Assembly: GCA_942159475.1 (NCBI GenBank) | Contig: OW804097.1 | Span: 57,928,986-57,992,985 of the forward strand | Reading direction: 5' to 3' | DNA length: 64,000 nucleotides | From: Sthenelais limicola | Lineage: Eukaryota; Annelida; Polychaeta; Phyllodocida; Sigalionidae | Shown here: piece by piece, positions 23,615 to 33,258 of the stretch | How the letters are laid out: each line of letters begins with the position of its first letter | Numbering within the stretch: position 1 is the stretch's first letter | Program-made: the position numbers and the translations under genes | The notes under the pieces: generated by a model | What the model was told of the DNA's origin: nothing | What the model saw: the letters and a program-made list of their open reading frames with translations, nothing else | The model's database searches: none

Positions 23615-24061
23615 TGTATACATACTATTATAAAGGTGTTACGGAAAATATGGAAATAAAAACATGTTACCATCAACCATTCTCCTAACATGGATGGATA
23701 CAAAATGTAGATAAAACCACTTTTTACAACTTTTCCCCATTTCTATGGTTAGAAATACAATTTATCCAAATACTTCTTATTCGAAAACTTGTCCTTACTA
23801 CTTGATATTTGAAAAAAGTGACGTAAACAAGGCATAAAAAAGTTCAGTAAGCAGAGGCAATCTGGAAATTGATTTGGTCAGAAAGGAATAATAGTATATT
23901 GTGATTCATGCCCGTGGGGACCGGGTTCGGATGCCAGGCAGGTATGTTAAATTCATTACCACATAATGGCTGGGGCCAGGGGGACCCGGAGCAGTATATT
24001 CCCTCTCATTAACTTATTTAAGAAGGCATAGAACTAGATTCATATCCTCCATTATCATCTC
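23615..24061. other. Intergenic, with a possible tRNA box-B relic
   Basis: GGGTTCGGATGCC at about 23927 resembles a pol III box B, but no box A or cloverleaf can be built around it. Nothing else recognised. Confidence 0.3.
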
Positions 24062-24480
24062 AAGGTCATGACCTTCTAGTGACGTCACCACGACACAAAC
24101 ATGTGCCTCTCTATTACTGAGCTAACTTCTCTTTCTACTGATCCCAGGTCTGCTTGAGTCGACAGTTGATTGGTCAGCTGCGATCACGTGATTCGACAGC
24201 TCTTCCTACAGGTGGCGCCAGTGGTTCAGTCCATCACGTTAGCAATGAGATTTACCGAGATTCTCCGAGACTTCCGGTAGCTGGTCAGCTTCTGAGGTAC
24301 TCTGGAATTTCTCACACCGGAAGTGGATCATGGATGATCCGCAGGTCCGCCAGAGGGCCGAGACATCAAACGCCGGAAGTGAGATATGATCAAGCGTTTT
24401 AATTGGATAAAGTGGAGCTGGCAATGTCAGTAATAGCTTCCCGGCAACTTCATCAAACTAGCGACCAGTCTATATAAAAA
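24062..24480. promoter_or_regulatory. Clustered transcription-factor-like motifs with a TATA box (candidate promoter/enhancer)
   Basis: In order: a perfect palindrome AAGGTCATGACCTT (nuclear-receptor half-sites, 24062-24075); a consensus CRE TGACGTCA (24080-24087); the palindromic E-box ATCACGTGAT (24183-24192); and ETS-type sites ACTTCCGGT (24270-24278), ACCGGAAGTG (24316-24325) and GCCGGAAGTG (24372-24381). A CTCF-like core CCGCCAGAGGGC is at 24347-24358, and TATATAAAAA is at 24471-24480. I could not attach a transcript or exon. This density of full-consensus sites in 420 bp stands out from the AT-rich surroundings. Confidence 0.4.
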
Positions 24481-25039
24481 TATGTAAAGATAACCGGACA
24501 GTAATGTGCTCGCCACAGCATATTCAATCTGTGGTCTCCTTTACCATCTACTCATGAGTTAGACAGATGCCCTTAAAACTTTTGAAATTGATAGGGTGCT
24601 TAAAAACTTATTAAAGTAATTTAAAAGTTGATTCTGCACTTTCTTTTTTCATCACATCGAGACTCATGAAGGTCATTTAATAAATTGGTTTGTCTCTCTG
24701 TTTGTCTTTTTATGTATTAATAGTGACGCCTGAGGAGGGGGAAAATCAACAGAACTTGTATTAATATTATTATTATTCAAAATCAGAAACTTAATATCCA
24801 CAACATAAATGACACTACTGAAGATAGGCAAAGCCAAACCAATGACAAAGCATTGCCATTACAGCTAAGTAAATCTATAGAGACACATAGTTATCAATAT
24901 TCAGGTTGATTAATGAGGTTGATTAATTATATAAGAAAGGCTAGATGATCCCCAACCTCCTGGCCTACCCTCAAGGGCTAGGGTGAGCTTGGACATAGAA
25001 GTGAGTGGGGTGTCGCATCACATGGACTTTGTGTATACT

Positions 25040-25358
25040 TGTGATGTGTTTCAAGAAAATGAGCCACAAGTAGCAAAACTGATATTTTTCAAAGTGACTT
25101 ATAGTGACTTATAATATATCCATGCATTTCTAGAGTCATATTATAGAGTAGCCTATATTCAGCTACTTTATTTGTAAGTGTCCAGCCAGAAATATTGCAA
25201 ACCGTTTTTCCTTCAAAAATAAAAACATCCAACTTAGAATACTTATTAAATGTCCTACTGTTTACTATTATTAGAAACTTGATCTCATCTTTTCAAATAA
25301 AGATGATATCTCAAAATCACTTTTTTGTGACCTGTGACTCATTTTCCTGTGACACATA
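25040..25358 (+). mobile_element. MITE family A copy
   Basis: The left end TGTGATGTGTTTCAAGAAAA and the right inverted end (GTGACTCATTTTCCTGTGAC, then ACATAA) are present. About 320 bp, non-coding. Confidence 0.7.
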
Positions 25359-26309
25359 AGAATTCCCTCCCATGAGCCTGAATACCACCCCCAAACCCCA
25401 TAACCTAACCCCTACCCTAACCCTAACACTACACTCTCCCGCGCGCCGTACCCGGGCGATACGGAGCGGCAAGTTTTTTCGTCTTCAGTGAGACGATTTT
25501 TGTCTACAGAGCACCGCGAACGCTACTGGTGAACAGTGGTGACGAAATTGCCTGAACTTCTGATACGAAAAACGGTCATTTGAATCACGGAGACAAAATA
25601 TGATATGCTCCGTATTCGCACTCCGTTTTTCGTATTGAGTTTTGAGAACTACATAGGTGCAGAAATGTCTAAAGAATTAATTCGGACAGCCCATGGCTCC
25701 TCAATGTCTGTTGGTCTGGTCATGCTTGGACGCACCACGCTTGAGTGGGTGTTATTACGTAATAAGACAACACACACAGCCAGTCCTGTCACCGAATGTT
25801 CCCGCGAATTTTCACATGCACACACCATAATGTTGACGCACAAACTCTTAGCAATGCTTTAACAGGTATCCCCGAATGTGTTAGACCTTCTACAATAGTT
25901 CGTGTATCTTGGTTATTTGATTTTAGATATTAAAACACCTTGAAACGTACATTATTGATTTAGACATACAATCCAGAAGTTAATCTAGAGTTTTAAGAAG
26001 TTTATAGAAGAATTTATATCGTTTCGAACGACTTGATGCGGCCAACGAAATTAATTTATTACGGGGGAACTAACCATGCGATTGTAAATCCGAAAGCAGG
26101 GTTGTCTTTCTGACATTCATGGGGTTCTGGGAAAGATTTTATGTTTAGATCGGAATTATTTTGAGGGACCTATGAGGGACCTAATATTTTGTTAGTGTTT
26201 TGAGACTTGTGACACATTATCTTGTAACACATCACACATATACCTGGATATATTTAATATATACACTAATATATACATTCCTGAGAAAAAATATTCCCTG
26301 CTCTTCCTC

Positions 26310-26430
26310 ACCTTTCCCGCCCATCTCTTTCTTACTTTCGTTCAATTGCAATCTCCCTGTCTGCCTCTCCCCCTCTTTCTCTCTTTGTTTCTCTCTCTCT
26401 TCCTCCCTCTCTCTCTCTCACACACACACT
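26310..26430 (+). repeat. Pyrimidine-rich microsatellite (CT)n(CA)n
   Basis: A run of CTCTTT/CTCTCT words passes into CACACACAC. It is low-complexity sequence inside the CACTA-like element. Confidence 0.75.
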
Positions 26431-26469
26431 ATCATCATTCAGATTGATTTGTTGAGGCCTTGTTCATAG

Positions 26470-26542
26470 CTGGCTCTGTGGTGTAGTGGTGAGCACCCTG
26501 GCTTGTGAACCCCAAGGTTCTTAGTTCGAACCCAAGCATGTT
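26470..26542 (+). ncRNA. tRNA-derived SINE head or pseudo-tRNA
   Basis: A box A-like TGGTGTAGTGG (26479-26489) and a box B-like AGTTCGAACCC (26523-26533) have the spacing of a pol III type 2 promoter. The anticodon-loop position reads CTTGTGAAC (GTG, His-like). A run of eight T lies shortly after. The acceptor arms do not pair, so it is not a functional tRNA; a SINE head is most likely. Confidence 0.5.
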
Positions 26543-27524
26543 CAGGTTTTTTTTCTCTGCTTTCTCACACTGTCACAGGTGAGTGCACACTCCTTCACGC
26601 ACTGCTGCACACGGCCAGGCGCGCCAACTCTTAACGCACCACCGCACACCAGGGATTAGCTTTCCCAGATTAGCTTTCCCAGGTTATTATTTACCCGTCG
26701 CAGGTACGAAAAACGCCGCGCGAATACGCTGAGACGAAAAATTTCGTATCAAAAGTGGGGACAAGAATTTCGTATCCAATTTCGTATCGCGCAGGTATGG
26801 TGCACGGGACAGTGTAAAGGATCTTGAATTTCTAGTATAGAGTAGGGCCTGCAGTGGAATTAGAGTACCTCATCTAGTTCAGCAATGCACATTCAGACCT
26901 GACACTGTTAAAACACTATATAGGGGGTGCTAAATCCCTGTCGGGTTCAAAGGTGACACTCTTTGTGTATATATATTGGGGGAGGTTTGTAACTTTAGAT
27001 CTTAGCCTAGCCAAGCCCATGCATGCTGAACAGAGTGGGCACTGGAGGACATATCCCCCCCCCCCCCTCCAGTTGATATTGCTCTAAACTAAGGGAAATC
27101 TCCGCCTGGGTGGGGGAATTTTTGTCTGAGACATTCCCCTACCATGGGTGTGGGGGTTGCAATTGACAAGTGCATAAGGATGGAATTTTACATATAGCGC
27201 AGCCAATTTTTGCTGTCAATGTAAGAATCAGCATTTGAGAGTAAATCCGGTAGTAATAATATCAGCTTTTTTTAATTCATTAATAGTTTGTCACCAAAAT
27301 ATTCATCTTCACCCAGCCTTCGATTTTACCACTATTGAGTCAGGGCAAGCTGGGTTTATTCCCTCATCAGGTCTGGGCTTTAGTCTCCATATTGAGGTCA
27401 ATATTTGAGTCCATCTGCCATTATGCTTAGATCTAAGATCTATTCATGTAAGATGGATTAACGCATATAGGAAGGCCTTGTGTTCATCTAATATTCCACC
27501 CGTGATCCATAACATAGCCTGCCC

Positions 27525-27800
27525 AGATGTTCGGGGGGGGGGGGGGGAGGTAGTGGGTGGTGGTGGGGGATGGGACGGTTTGGTGAGGTAGGGGTGGAAG
27601 TGTGGGTGGGTTGGTGGAAATGGAGGTTTGTGTATAGGTGTGTGTGTGTGGGGGGGGGGGGGGTGAAAGTTTGGTGGGGTGAGGTATGGATGGAGGTTTG
27701 TGTGTGAGCTGGGGGCTGGGTGTGCAAGTTTGCGTGGGCGTGAACTATTGGGACTGGGGAGGCCGGGAGGTGGAAGGGGGGGGGGTCTTGATGGGTGGAT
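27525..27800. repeat. G/T-rich strand-asymmetric low-complexity tract
   Basis: The plus strand is almost devoid of C, with G runs of up to 15 nt (27533-27547) and GTGTGTG. It may form G-quadruplexes. The long antisense frame across it is compositional. Confidence 0.7.
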
Positions 27801-27839
27801 GGATAGATAGACCCAAGAAGGTGGGGTCGTTTGGTATGT

Positions 27840-28070
27840 AATCGCCAGAACATGTACAATTCACCTTCATCAATCCTCTCTAATAATTGGATTTAAGACA
27901 GAACTGAGGATCAAAATGCGGTTTAACACAATCAATCAGATTGTTTGAATCAATGCAATACCAAATATACTCAGTTATAAGTAGTATTTATCATTTTTCA
28001 GCCTAATTTAGCAGAATTTACTAAATGTGTAGAGCTGCTCAACCTACTTTGTGTTTTGCAGAAAGTAGGG
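27840..28070 (+). mobile_element. MITE family C copy
   Basis: GCCAGAACATGTACAATTCA at the left and CTAAATGTGTAGAGCTGC towards the right match the family. The right terminus is altered (TTTGTGTTTTGCAGAAAG). Confidence 0.6.
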
Positions 28071-28269
28071 GTGGAGTGCAAAGTTCGGCCAAAAAAGTAA
28101 TTTGTTCTGAGGAAATATGTCTGGGACGAGTAGAAGGTAATTTGTGAATCTGTGAAACCATCCTATGGGTTGGCGTTAGGTATGTGCATGCTGCTATTTC
28201 ATGGATTTCAGAAATTGTTTGCAAATCTTAATTTCATTGTTTGTTCACTGAATCCAACATTCAAGGCAC

Positions 28270-28390
28270 ATTTAGGTTTAATACACACATACTTATAAGC
28301 ATATGATAACTCATATAAGTATATAATAACTTCTGTTTTGTCCCAAATAGGTCCTGATATCTATAAATGTAATAGGAAATATCCACATAT
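28270..28390 (+). repeat. 121-bp direct repeat, copy 1
   Basis: It begins ATTTAGGTTTAATACACAC and ends GAAATATCCACATAT. The same 121 bp, with about two mismatches, recurs in the same orientation at 34318-34438, on the other side of the Ngaro element. Non-coding. Confidence 0.85.
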
Positions 28391-28755
28391 ATTTTTAAGA
28401 ATATCTATTTCTTTTTGCCAAGATATTTCAACACATTTTCATTGGAACTAATGGATATTTTATCATCACTAAACTATTTTGGATTTTTTATGTTCCTTTC
28501 GACAAATGTTCCTTTATTTGGTGCCTGTGTCACTTGCTCATTTTCATATACTACTAAGTAGTGTCTGAGTAGTAGCCAGTAGACTATAATAGCACTAAGT
28601 CCCTTAGGCTATACTCATAGACTAGAAACCCGACCAAAGTGAAGTTGGTTATTATATGATACGTTTCATTGCTGTTAAGAATAATTAGTTTAACAATTGT
28701 TTGTAGGTAATGCCCAAGAAATAGTGGTTTGGCATGGATAAATTGCATTTCTTTG
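28391..28755. other. Intergenic flank of the Ngaro insertion
   Basis: No gene or repeat recognised. Confidence 0.4.
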
Positions 28756-28834
28756 TATACATTTTAGCTGCGTTCAATGAATAATAGAATAATAACACAT
28801 GGGTGCGGCTGGAAGTTGCGACCATGTGGCCGCC
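28756..28834 (-). repeat. Ngaro terminal repeat B2
   Basis: 79 bp, identical to 28997-29075. It forms the outer 3' end of the element. Confidence 0.9.
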
Positions 28835-28843
28835 TTTTATTAA

Positions 28844-29000
28844 AGCTTTTTTTGTACCAACGAAACGCTCCCATTAGCAGTCATGGTCGCGATCAGAGTG
28901 AACACACAAGCTAGGTGAGGTTGCCTAGCAACCACCGCCACCGAATTCAGGGGAGACTACACACAATATATAGGAACATTATGCAATAATATATACTATA
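28844..29000 (-). repeat. Ngaro repeat A2
   Basis: 157 bp, identical to the 5' end of the element at 33259-33415. It contains the inverted block GGTTGCCTAGCAACC. It overlaps B1 by four bases (TATA). Confidence 0.9.
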
Positions 29001-29075
29001 CATTTTAGCTGCGTTCAATGAATAATAGAATAATAACACATGGGTGCGGCTGGAAGTTGCGACCATGTGGCCGCC
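28997..29075 (-). repeat. Ngaro repeat B1
   Basis: 79 bp, identical to B2. It lies directly after the recombinase gene region. Confidence 0.9.
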
Positions 29076-29167
29076 AAACTTTCCCAACAACACAAGAAGG
29101 ATCAAGTAAGACAAGGATCAAACAAATCAATCAAATGAAAAAATCATTGAGACTAAATACGAGGTAA

Positions 29168-30160
29168 CTATATAGGTCTAGTGGACAGGTCGTTCAACAC
29201 TCCAGAAATGTCAGACTCAATCTGAAGTTTACGGGTAAGTGGGGTCTTTAAGTAGTCGAGGACTGAAAGGCTCTTCCAGTCCCCGAAGGAGCGGATATCA
29301 ATCAGCGGAACTCCGATGCTGTGAAGGAAAGCAGCCCCACTGCGGCGCAAAGAATGCAACCCAATATCCGAGGGATTGTACCCTAGTTTGGAAGTCATTC
29401 GTTTCAGAAAAGCCAACAGGTCCGAGTATAGAAGAAGTGTAGGAGGGCTACCGGGCACAAACTTGTAGAATAGAAGGTCATCCGGTTCAGCGGGGAACTT
29501 GGCGAAGTGAGAACACAACTGAGATACCAAGTCAAAATCACGGTTCTTACAGGTAGTGATTGGGATGACAAAGCGATCACTTCGATGCTTCAACGTCTTC
29601 GAAGATCTCACTGTAATGGTGAACCCTAGGTCAGAGAACTCCACATCACCGCGCCTAACTACGTGACCAAGGTCAGATGGAGAAGAGGGGACACAGTTAG
29701 ACTTGCGCAGTAAGGTTCTAAAGGCGAAGAGCACAGCTGTGCGACAAGTAAGGTCGTTCTCATCCGTGTAGTCGATCAAATAAAAAATGTTCTGTAGGTC
29801 CAGTAAGCTTAAGCAGGCTTTCTGGCGAACCTCTTTACCTAACTTGTTAGCTAAGCCCATCATCAGTAGCTTAACCGCGTATTGGCCACGAAAGTCACCA
29901 TCAAAGCCCAAGTACTTATGCAGAGCTATTATGGCGGACAAGTAGTTGTTGCATGTGCTGAAGCAAGAGGTTCTAGACTGAAAGGTGAGAAACCGGCAAA
30001 CAGTCTGAGTAGAAGCAGGAATACAGATTAGGGAGTTGTCAGCGCAAAACTTGATAAACCTGCCCCATTGGGAGTTCCTAGTACGTAGAGTGTTTTTAGC
30101 CCAGGCAGTAGAGATGGCAGAAGACACGTCCTCATCCAGAGAGAGCATTTGCACCTTCAT
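29168..30160 (-). CDS. Ngaro tyrosine recombinase
   Basis: From the ATG at 30160 the protein has about 330 residues. The open frame continues 11 codons further upstream, overlapping the end of pol in another frame. An N-terminal SAM-like core-binding half (residues about 20-115) precedes the catalytic half. The catalytic half shows the tyrosine recombinase set: Arg in AFRTLLRKSN, Lys in RSSKTLKHR, HxxR in GLHSLRRSG, Trp in FGDWKS, and the nucleophilic Tyr in VLDYLKTP. It should integrate the circular DNA intermediate, acting on the split repeats. All key residues are present, so the gene looks functional. Expression could come from reinitiation or frameshifting after pol, or from a spliced or internal transcript. 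Confidence 0.93.
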   Translation of the reverse strand: MKVQMLSLDEDVSSAISTAWAKNTLRTRNSQWGRFIKFCADNSLICIPASTQTVCRFLTFQSRTSCFSTCNNYLSAIIALHKYLGFDGDFRGQYAVKLLMMGLANKLGKEVRQKACLSLLDLQNIFYLIDYTDENDLTCRTAVLFAFRTLLRKSNCVPSSPSDLGHVVRRGDVEFSDLGFTITVRSSKTLKHRSDRFVIPITTCKNRDFDLVSQLCSHFAKFPAEPDDLLFYKFVPGSPPTLLLYSDLLAFLKRMTSKLGYNPSDIGLHSLRRSGAAFLHSIGVPLIDIRSFGDWKSLSVLDYLKTPLTRKLQIESDISGVLNDLSTRPI

Positions 30161-32150
30161 GAGCAGCCCTACAACATAAGGAGAAATCAGCAAGGTGGAT
30201 CAAATCACACAAAGAAGTAACTCTGGACAGAAAATCGGCTGTAACATTCAGACGACCAGGGATATGTCTGGCGGTCAGGTAAATGTTAGAATCAACACAG
30301 AGCCAAAAAATCTGGCGTAAGAGACTCATGATAGGCTTGCTTTTAGTAGAACCCTTGTTGATGCAGGCCATGACGGTAGTGTTGTCTGTGTAAAGGACTA
30401 CATGGTTATTAGACCACAGGTGACTAAGGCGCTCAATAGCTAACTTGACAGGCAACAACTCCAGGTAGTTGATATGGTAGACGCCAGGATCTATGTCCAC
30501 GTTCACCCAGTGGTTATGGTCAGGGCATAAATTTGAAACTGGGGCAGGTGAACTAGAAAACCGACCCAGTTGCCAGTCGTCTAAGTAGACAATACCGTAG
30601 CCGGATGATGAGGCGTCCGTGAAGAAGACAGGGCCTTCACCGAAATTGTAGAAAACCATCTGCTGACAGCCATTGAAGCGGGAAGCCCAGTTAATCCACC
30701 ATTCAATATCCAACCTAAACCCCTGATTTAGGCGAATACGAGATTTATGTGAGGGGATATTGGCCAACAGATCAATCACGCGTCTTGAAAAAGTTCTAGA
30801 GCCACAAACCACCTTCGAGGCGTGGGCCATTAAACCACAGAGGCGCTGCAACTGCTTCTCTGTGGCCCTGTCCTTGGTAGAGAAGTAGTGGAGCTCTGAT
30901 AAGAGCTTCTGAAGCTTGGTGTGTGGGAGAGAGACAGACATGTCAGCGGAGTTGAAGCAAACACCCAGATAAACAGTAACCTGGGATGGAGAAGTCGACT
31001 TCTTCCAAGCCACACTGAATCCTAGGGAACCAAGCAGAGAGATGAGAAGCATCTGTGCGTTGGAGCACTCCTCGAAGGAACTGGCGACGATCATGTAGTC
31101 GTCCAGGTAGTTGATAACTTTCATGCAGCCTCTGCGCTGTAAGCATCTCACTGTAAAATTGGATAGTTGAGTGAATATATACGGGGCGCAACGCAACCCA
31201 AAACATAGTCTAGTATCAACTAAATAGGTAGAAATACCATCCAAGTCCCATTTAATGCCCTGGAAAGTCCATTGATCATGGCGAACAGCAACAGTGCGGT
31301 AAGCAGAGGAGATATCCAGTGTCGACATATAACAGTTCGGAGTTATCAGTTCAATCACATCATCGACTGACTTATAACAAAACTTGGAGAACGTGGAAAG
31401 CATATGATTGTTGATAGAGTGACCCAAGGGCTGACGGCAGTCGGTTATTGGCCTCCAGCTCCCGTCACTTTTGGGTACAGCGCCCAGGCTATGGATGCAT
31501 CTGAGTTTTTGGGTGGCAATAGTATACTTGCCTACAGCCAACTCTTTGTGAATAAGGGTATCGATATAATCATGAGCGGGACCTGACAGCACAGACCTAT
31601 AGTTTTCACACTCGTATTCAATCTGACCAATGTCAACATCAACAATAGTGAACCCATTATGAATGCCATCAAAAACATAATCTCGTAAACACAAGTCATT
31701 TTCCCAATGTAACTCATAGTCCCAAGCGTAAACATTCCAGTTCGTTAGCAACCCCCCAATGTAATGGTCAAAGATTCTGACAGAACATAAAGGTAAATAG
31801 TCACAAACTAAAACAGGGGCATAACAGCTATATCTAGCAAAGGCATCACACACATTGTAGAGATAAATATCTGATTCGCTAAAGACAGTGTCATTAGGTA
31901 CGCATACAGAGAGACATGAAATAGCACTATCGGTAACACGATTATCAACAGAATCAACCACAAAACATGCGTCAAAGTCGTAAATACCAAAAGAACAGTC
32001 GCGCATTACAGTAGGAGGACATAAACTGCTGACAAAAACATCATAGCTACTCACAAATTCCAAAGAATCGGGCTGCGAAGCAGGGGTAGGAAGCTCGTGT
32101 CCGCCATCTTGGATAGCCACCGGAAGTGATGACGGACACGAAGCCACGAA
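30132..32150 (-). CDS. Ngaro pol: reverse transcriptase and RNase H, in frame with gag after a UGA
   Basis: This 671-672 codon frame has no nearby ATG; it opens TTC GTG directly after the gag stop codon and in the same frame. After a roughly 200-residue N-terminal region comes the reverse transcriptase: AVPKSDGSWRPITDCR, TLDISSAYR (Asp278), CFGLRCAPYIFT and NYLDDYM (Asp349/350). An RNase H follows: FFTDASSSGYG (Asp511), YLELLPVKLA (Glu563), LYTDNTTVMACI (Asp588) and NVTADFLSR (Asp638). All catalytic carboxylates are present. The 3' end overlaps the recombinase frame by about 30-60 bp. It probably makes Gag-Pol by readthrough of the UGA, as argued for the hairpin entry. Confidence 0.92.
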   Translation of the reverse strand, partial: FVASCPSSLPVAIQDGGHELPTPASQPDSLEFVSSYDVFVSSLCPPTVMRDCSFGIYDFDACFVVDSVDNRVTDSAISCLSVCVPNDTVFSESDIYLYNVCDAFARYSCYAPVLVCDYLPLCSVRIFDHYIGGLLTNWNVYAWDYELHWENDLCLRDYVFDGIHNGFTIVDVDIGQIEYECENYRSVLSGPAHDYIDTLIHKELAVGKYTIATQKLRCIHSLGAVPKSDGSWRPITDCRQPLGHSINNHMLSTFSKFCYKSVDDVIELITPNCYMSTLDISSAYRTVAVRHDQWTFQGIKWDLDGISTYLVDTRLCFGLRCAPYIFTQLSNFTVRCLQRRGCMKVINYLDDYMIVASSFEECSNAQMLLISLLGSLGFSVAWKKSTSPSQVTVYLGVCFNSADMSVSLPHTKLQKLLSELHYFSTKDRATEKQLQRLCGLMAHASKVVCGSRTFSRRVIDLLANIPSHKSRIRLNQGFRLDIEWWINWASRFNGCQQMVFYNFGEGPVFFTDASSSGYGIVYLDDWQLGRFSSSPAPVSNLCPDHNHWVNVDIDPGVYHINYLELLPVKLAIERLSHLWSNNHVVLYTDNTTVMACINKGSTKSKPIMSLLRQIFWLCVDSNIYLTARHIPGRLNVTADFLSRVTSLCDLIHLADFSLCCRAAHEGANALSG
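32095..32141 (-). promoter_or_regulatory. Hairpin after the gag UGA (candidate readthrough signal)
   Basis: On the element strand TCGTGTCCG (32141-32133) pairs perfectly with CGGACACGA (32103-32095), and a T-G wobble extends the stem by one. The loop is about 29 nt. The stem starts 8-9 nt after the stop codon at 32153-32151, close to the spacing of the retroviral gag-pol readthrough structures. Confidence 0.5.
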
Positions 32151-33164
32151 TCATTTGTTTTTAACAGTCGCTTCGCCACAACCCTGTGCCCTATGCTTAC
32201 CATTACATTTTCGACAAACATGAGATTTGTGACAATTGCGATTATTGCAAACTCTGTAATTAAAATAAAAACAGATGTCTTCGGGAAAGTCCGCCGGTGG
32301 TTGACCGGAATTGTCCGATCCACGAGATTTGTTGCGCTTGCGCGATGAGGATTTGTCACCATCTTCCGGCGAAACAACAACATTAGAAGTGAAACATATT
32401 GAAACTCCCAAAGAATGGCTGCTAGGGTGAAAATCCGAAGCCTTGGAGTCATTGACACGGTCGGTCACATACTTGTCATAACCGATAGCACCCTTCTCGG
32501 AGAATTTCCTGGTTGCGTGCATTTCTGTCAAGAAAGCTATGTGAGCTATATAGGAGCCAATTCGTTCATCAGCGCTGTCATGGAGGTGAGACAACACTGC
32601 CGTCATGCCGTGCACCAACCCAATATAATCCAGCTTGGAATGATCGGGCTTCTTGTCCGGCATACAATATGATTCGGGACGTATGGCTTTACCTTGAGAA
32701 TCGTCTGTACCAGCCAGCTTCTCTAGTGCCTTGGTTAAGGGGCTAGACACAAAGGAAGAAGGTGGCGGTGTTGGAGGTGGCAGAGGAGGAGGCAGCGAAG
32801 GCGGCGGTCCATGGGAGTCCGAGCCCGAGCCCGAGCCGAGGGTGATCTTGGGCTTGGTAGACTCGAACACATCCAAGCGCTTCATAATGGCGTCCAATGT
32901 ACCAATCAACTTGACGTCCACTTTGGAATCTGTATGTTCAGGAGAGGAAGCCCCTTTGTCGCCCGAACCATCCAACAAGTCTTGACATTTGGTCTCAGAT
33001 CTAGACATTTCCTTCGTCATGGCAGTGTAAGCTTCCTCAACCTTAGTGAGATATGAAGGATCGGACTTATCAACGCCGGCTAAGACAGACGCCATTGTAC
33101 CAAGGCAGGATCGACCAAATGGATGTAAATGAAGTCTCTCACAAGTGGAACAACGTTTTAACAT
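32151..33164 (-). CDS. Ngaro Gag-like protein
   Basis: 337 residues from the ATG at 33164 to a TGA at 32153-32151. The N-terminus has a CSTCERLHLHPFGRSC zinc-binding-like motif. The middle is acidic and Ser-rich with a proline tract around residues 123-136 (PPPSLPPPLPPPTPPP). A helical segment follows. The C-terminus has basic RKRNKSRG and Cys/His-rich CFYFNYRVCNNRNCHKSH then CRKCNGKHRAQGC, which looks like CCCH-type plus knuckle zinc fingers for nucleic-acid binding. It should package element RNA in a cytoplasmic particle. Pol continues in the same frame directly after the stop codon. Confidence 0.85.
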   Translation of the reverse strand: MLKRCSTCERLHLHPFGRSCLGTMASVLAGVDKSDPSYLTKVEEAYTAMTKEMSRSETKCQDLLDGSGDKGASSPEHTDSKVDVKLIGTLDAIMKRLDVFESTKPKITLGSGSGSDSHGPPPSLPPPLPPPTPPPSSFVSSPLTKALEKLAGTDDSQGKAIRPESYCMPDKKPDHSKLDYIGLVHGMTAVLSHLHDSADERIGSYIAHIAFLTEMHATRKFSEKGAIGYDKYVTDRVNDSKASDFHPSSHSLGVSICFTSNVVVSPEDGDKSSSRKRNKSRGSDNSGQPPADFPEDICFYFNYRVCNNRNCHKSHVCRKCNGKHRAQGCGEATVKNK

Positions 33165-33258
33165 TAGAACAAGGTAAGGCTAATATACAACTTATAGTTC
33201 CAGTTAACCTTGGATTTCAGGACTCTGATGAAGGCAGATCTAGCAAGCTAAACTTCAT

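Larger units (their letters stand above)
25432..26814. mobile_element. CACTA-like DNA transposon, non-autonomous, with TA duplication
   Basis: Terminal inverted repeats of about 32 bp: the left begins CACTCTCCCGCGCGCCGTAC and the right, reversed, begins CACTGTCCCGTGCACCATAC, about 82% identical. The element is flanked by TA on both sides. Repeat R copy one (19702-19712) shows the empty site with a single TA. Ends beginning CACT and a short duplication fit the CACTA (EnSpm) or Mirage-like group. Subterminal CGTATC/CGAAAAA words recur. No transposase frame is seen, so it needs help in trans. A tRNA-like sequence lies within it. Confidence 0.7.
25380..27185 (+). repeat. Repeat R, second copy, split by a TIR element
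   Basis: The left part (25380-25431, with CCCTAACCCTAACAC) and right part (26815-27185, from AAAGGATCTTGAATTTCTAG onward) are colinear with 19640-20186. Later blocks TCCAGTTGATATTGCT and TTGACAAGTGCATAA are shared. The element at 25432-26814 separates the halves. Confidence 0.7.

Noticed and set aside
24154..24402. An 82-residue ORF within the regulatory-motif cluster
   Set aside because: No similarity recognised and no conserved motif; the region is better described by its DNA motifs.
26470..26542. Functional tRNA-His gene
   Set aside because: The acceptor stem does not pair, so only a tRNA-derived sequence is supported.
27488..27859. A 123-residue Pro/His/Thr-rich minus-strand ORF
   Set aside because: Produced by the G/T-rich low-complexity tract; no domain pattern or start context.
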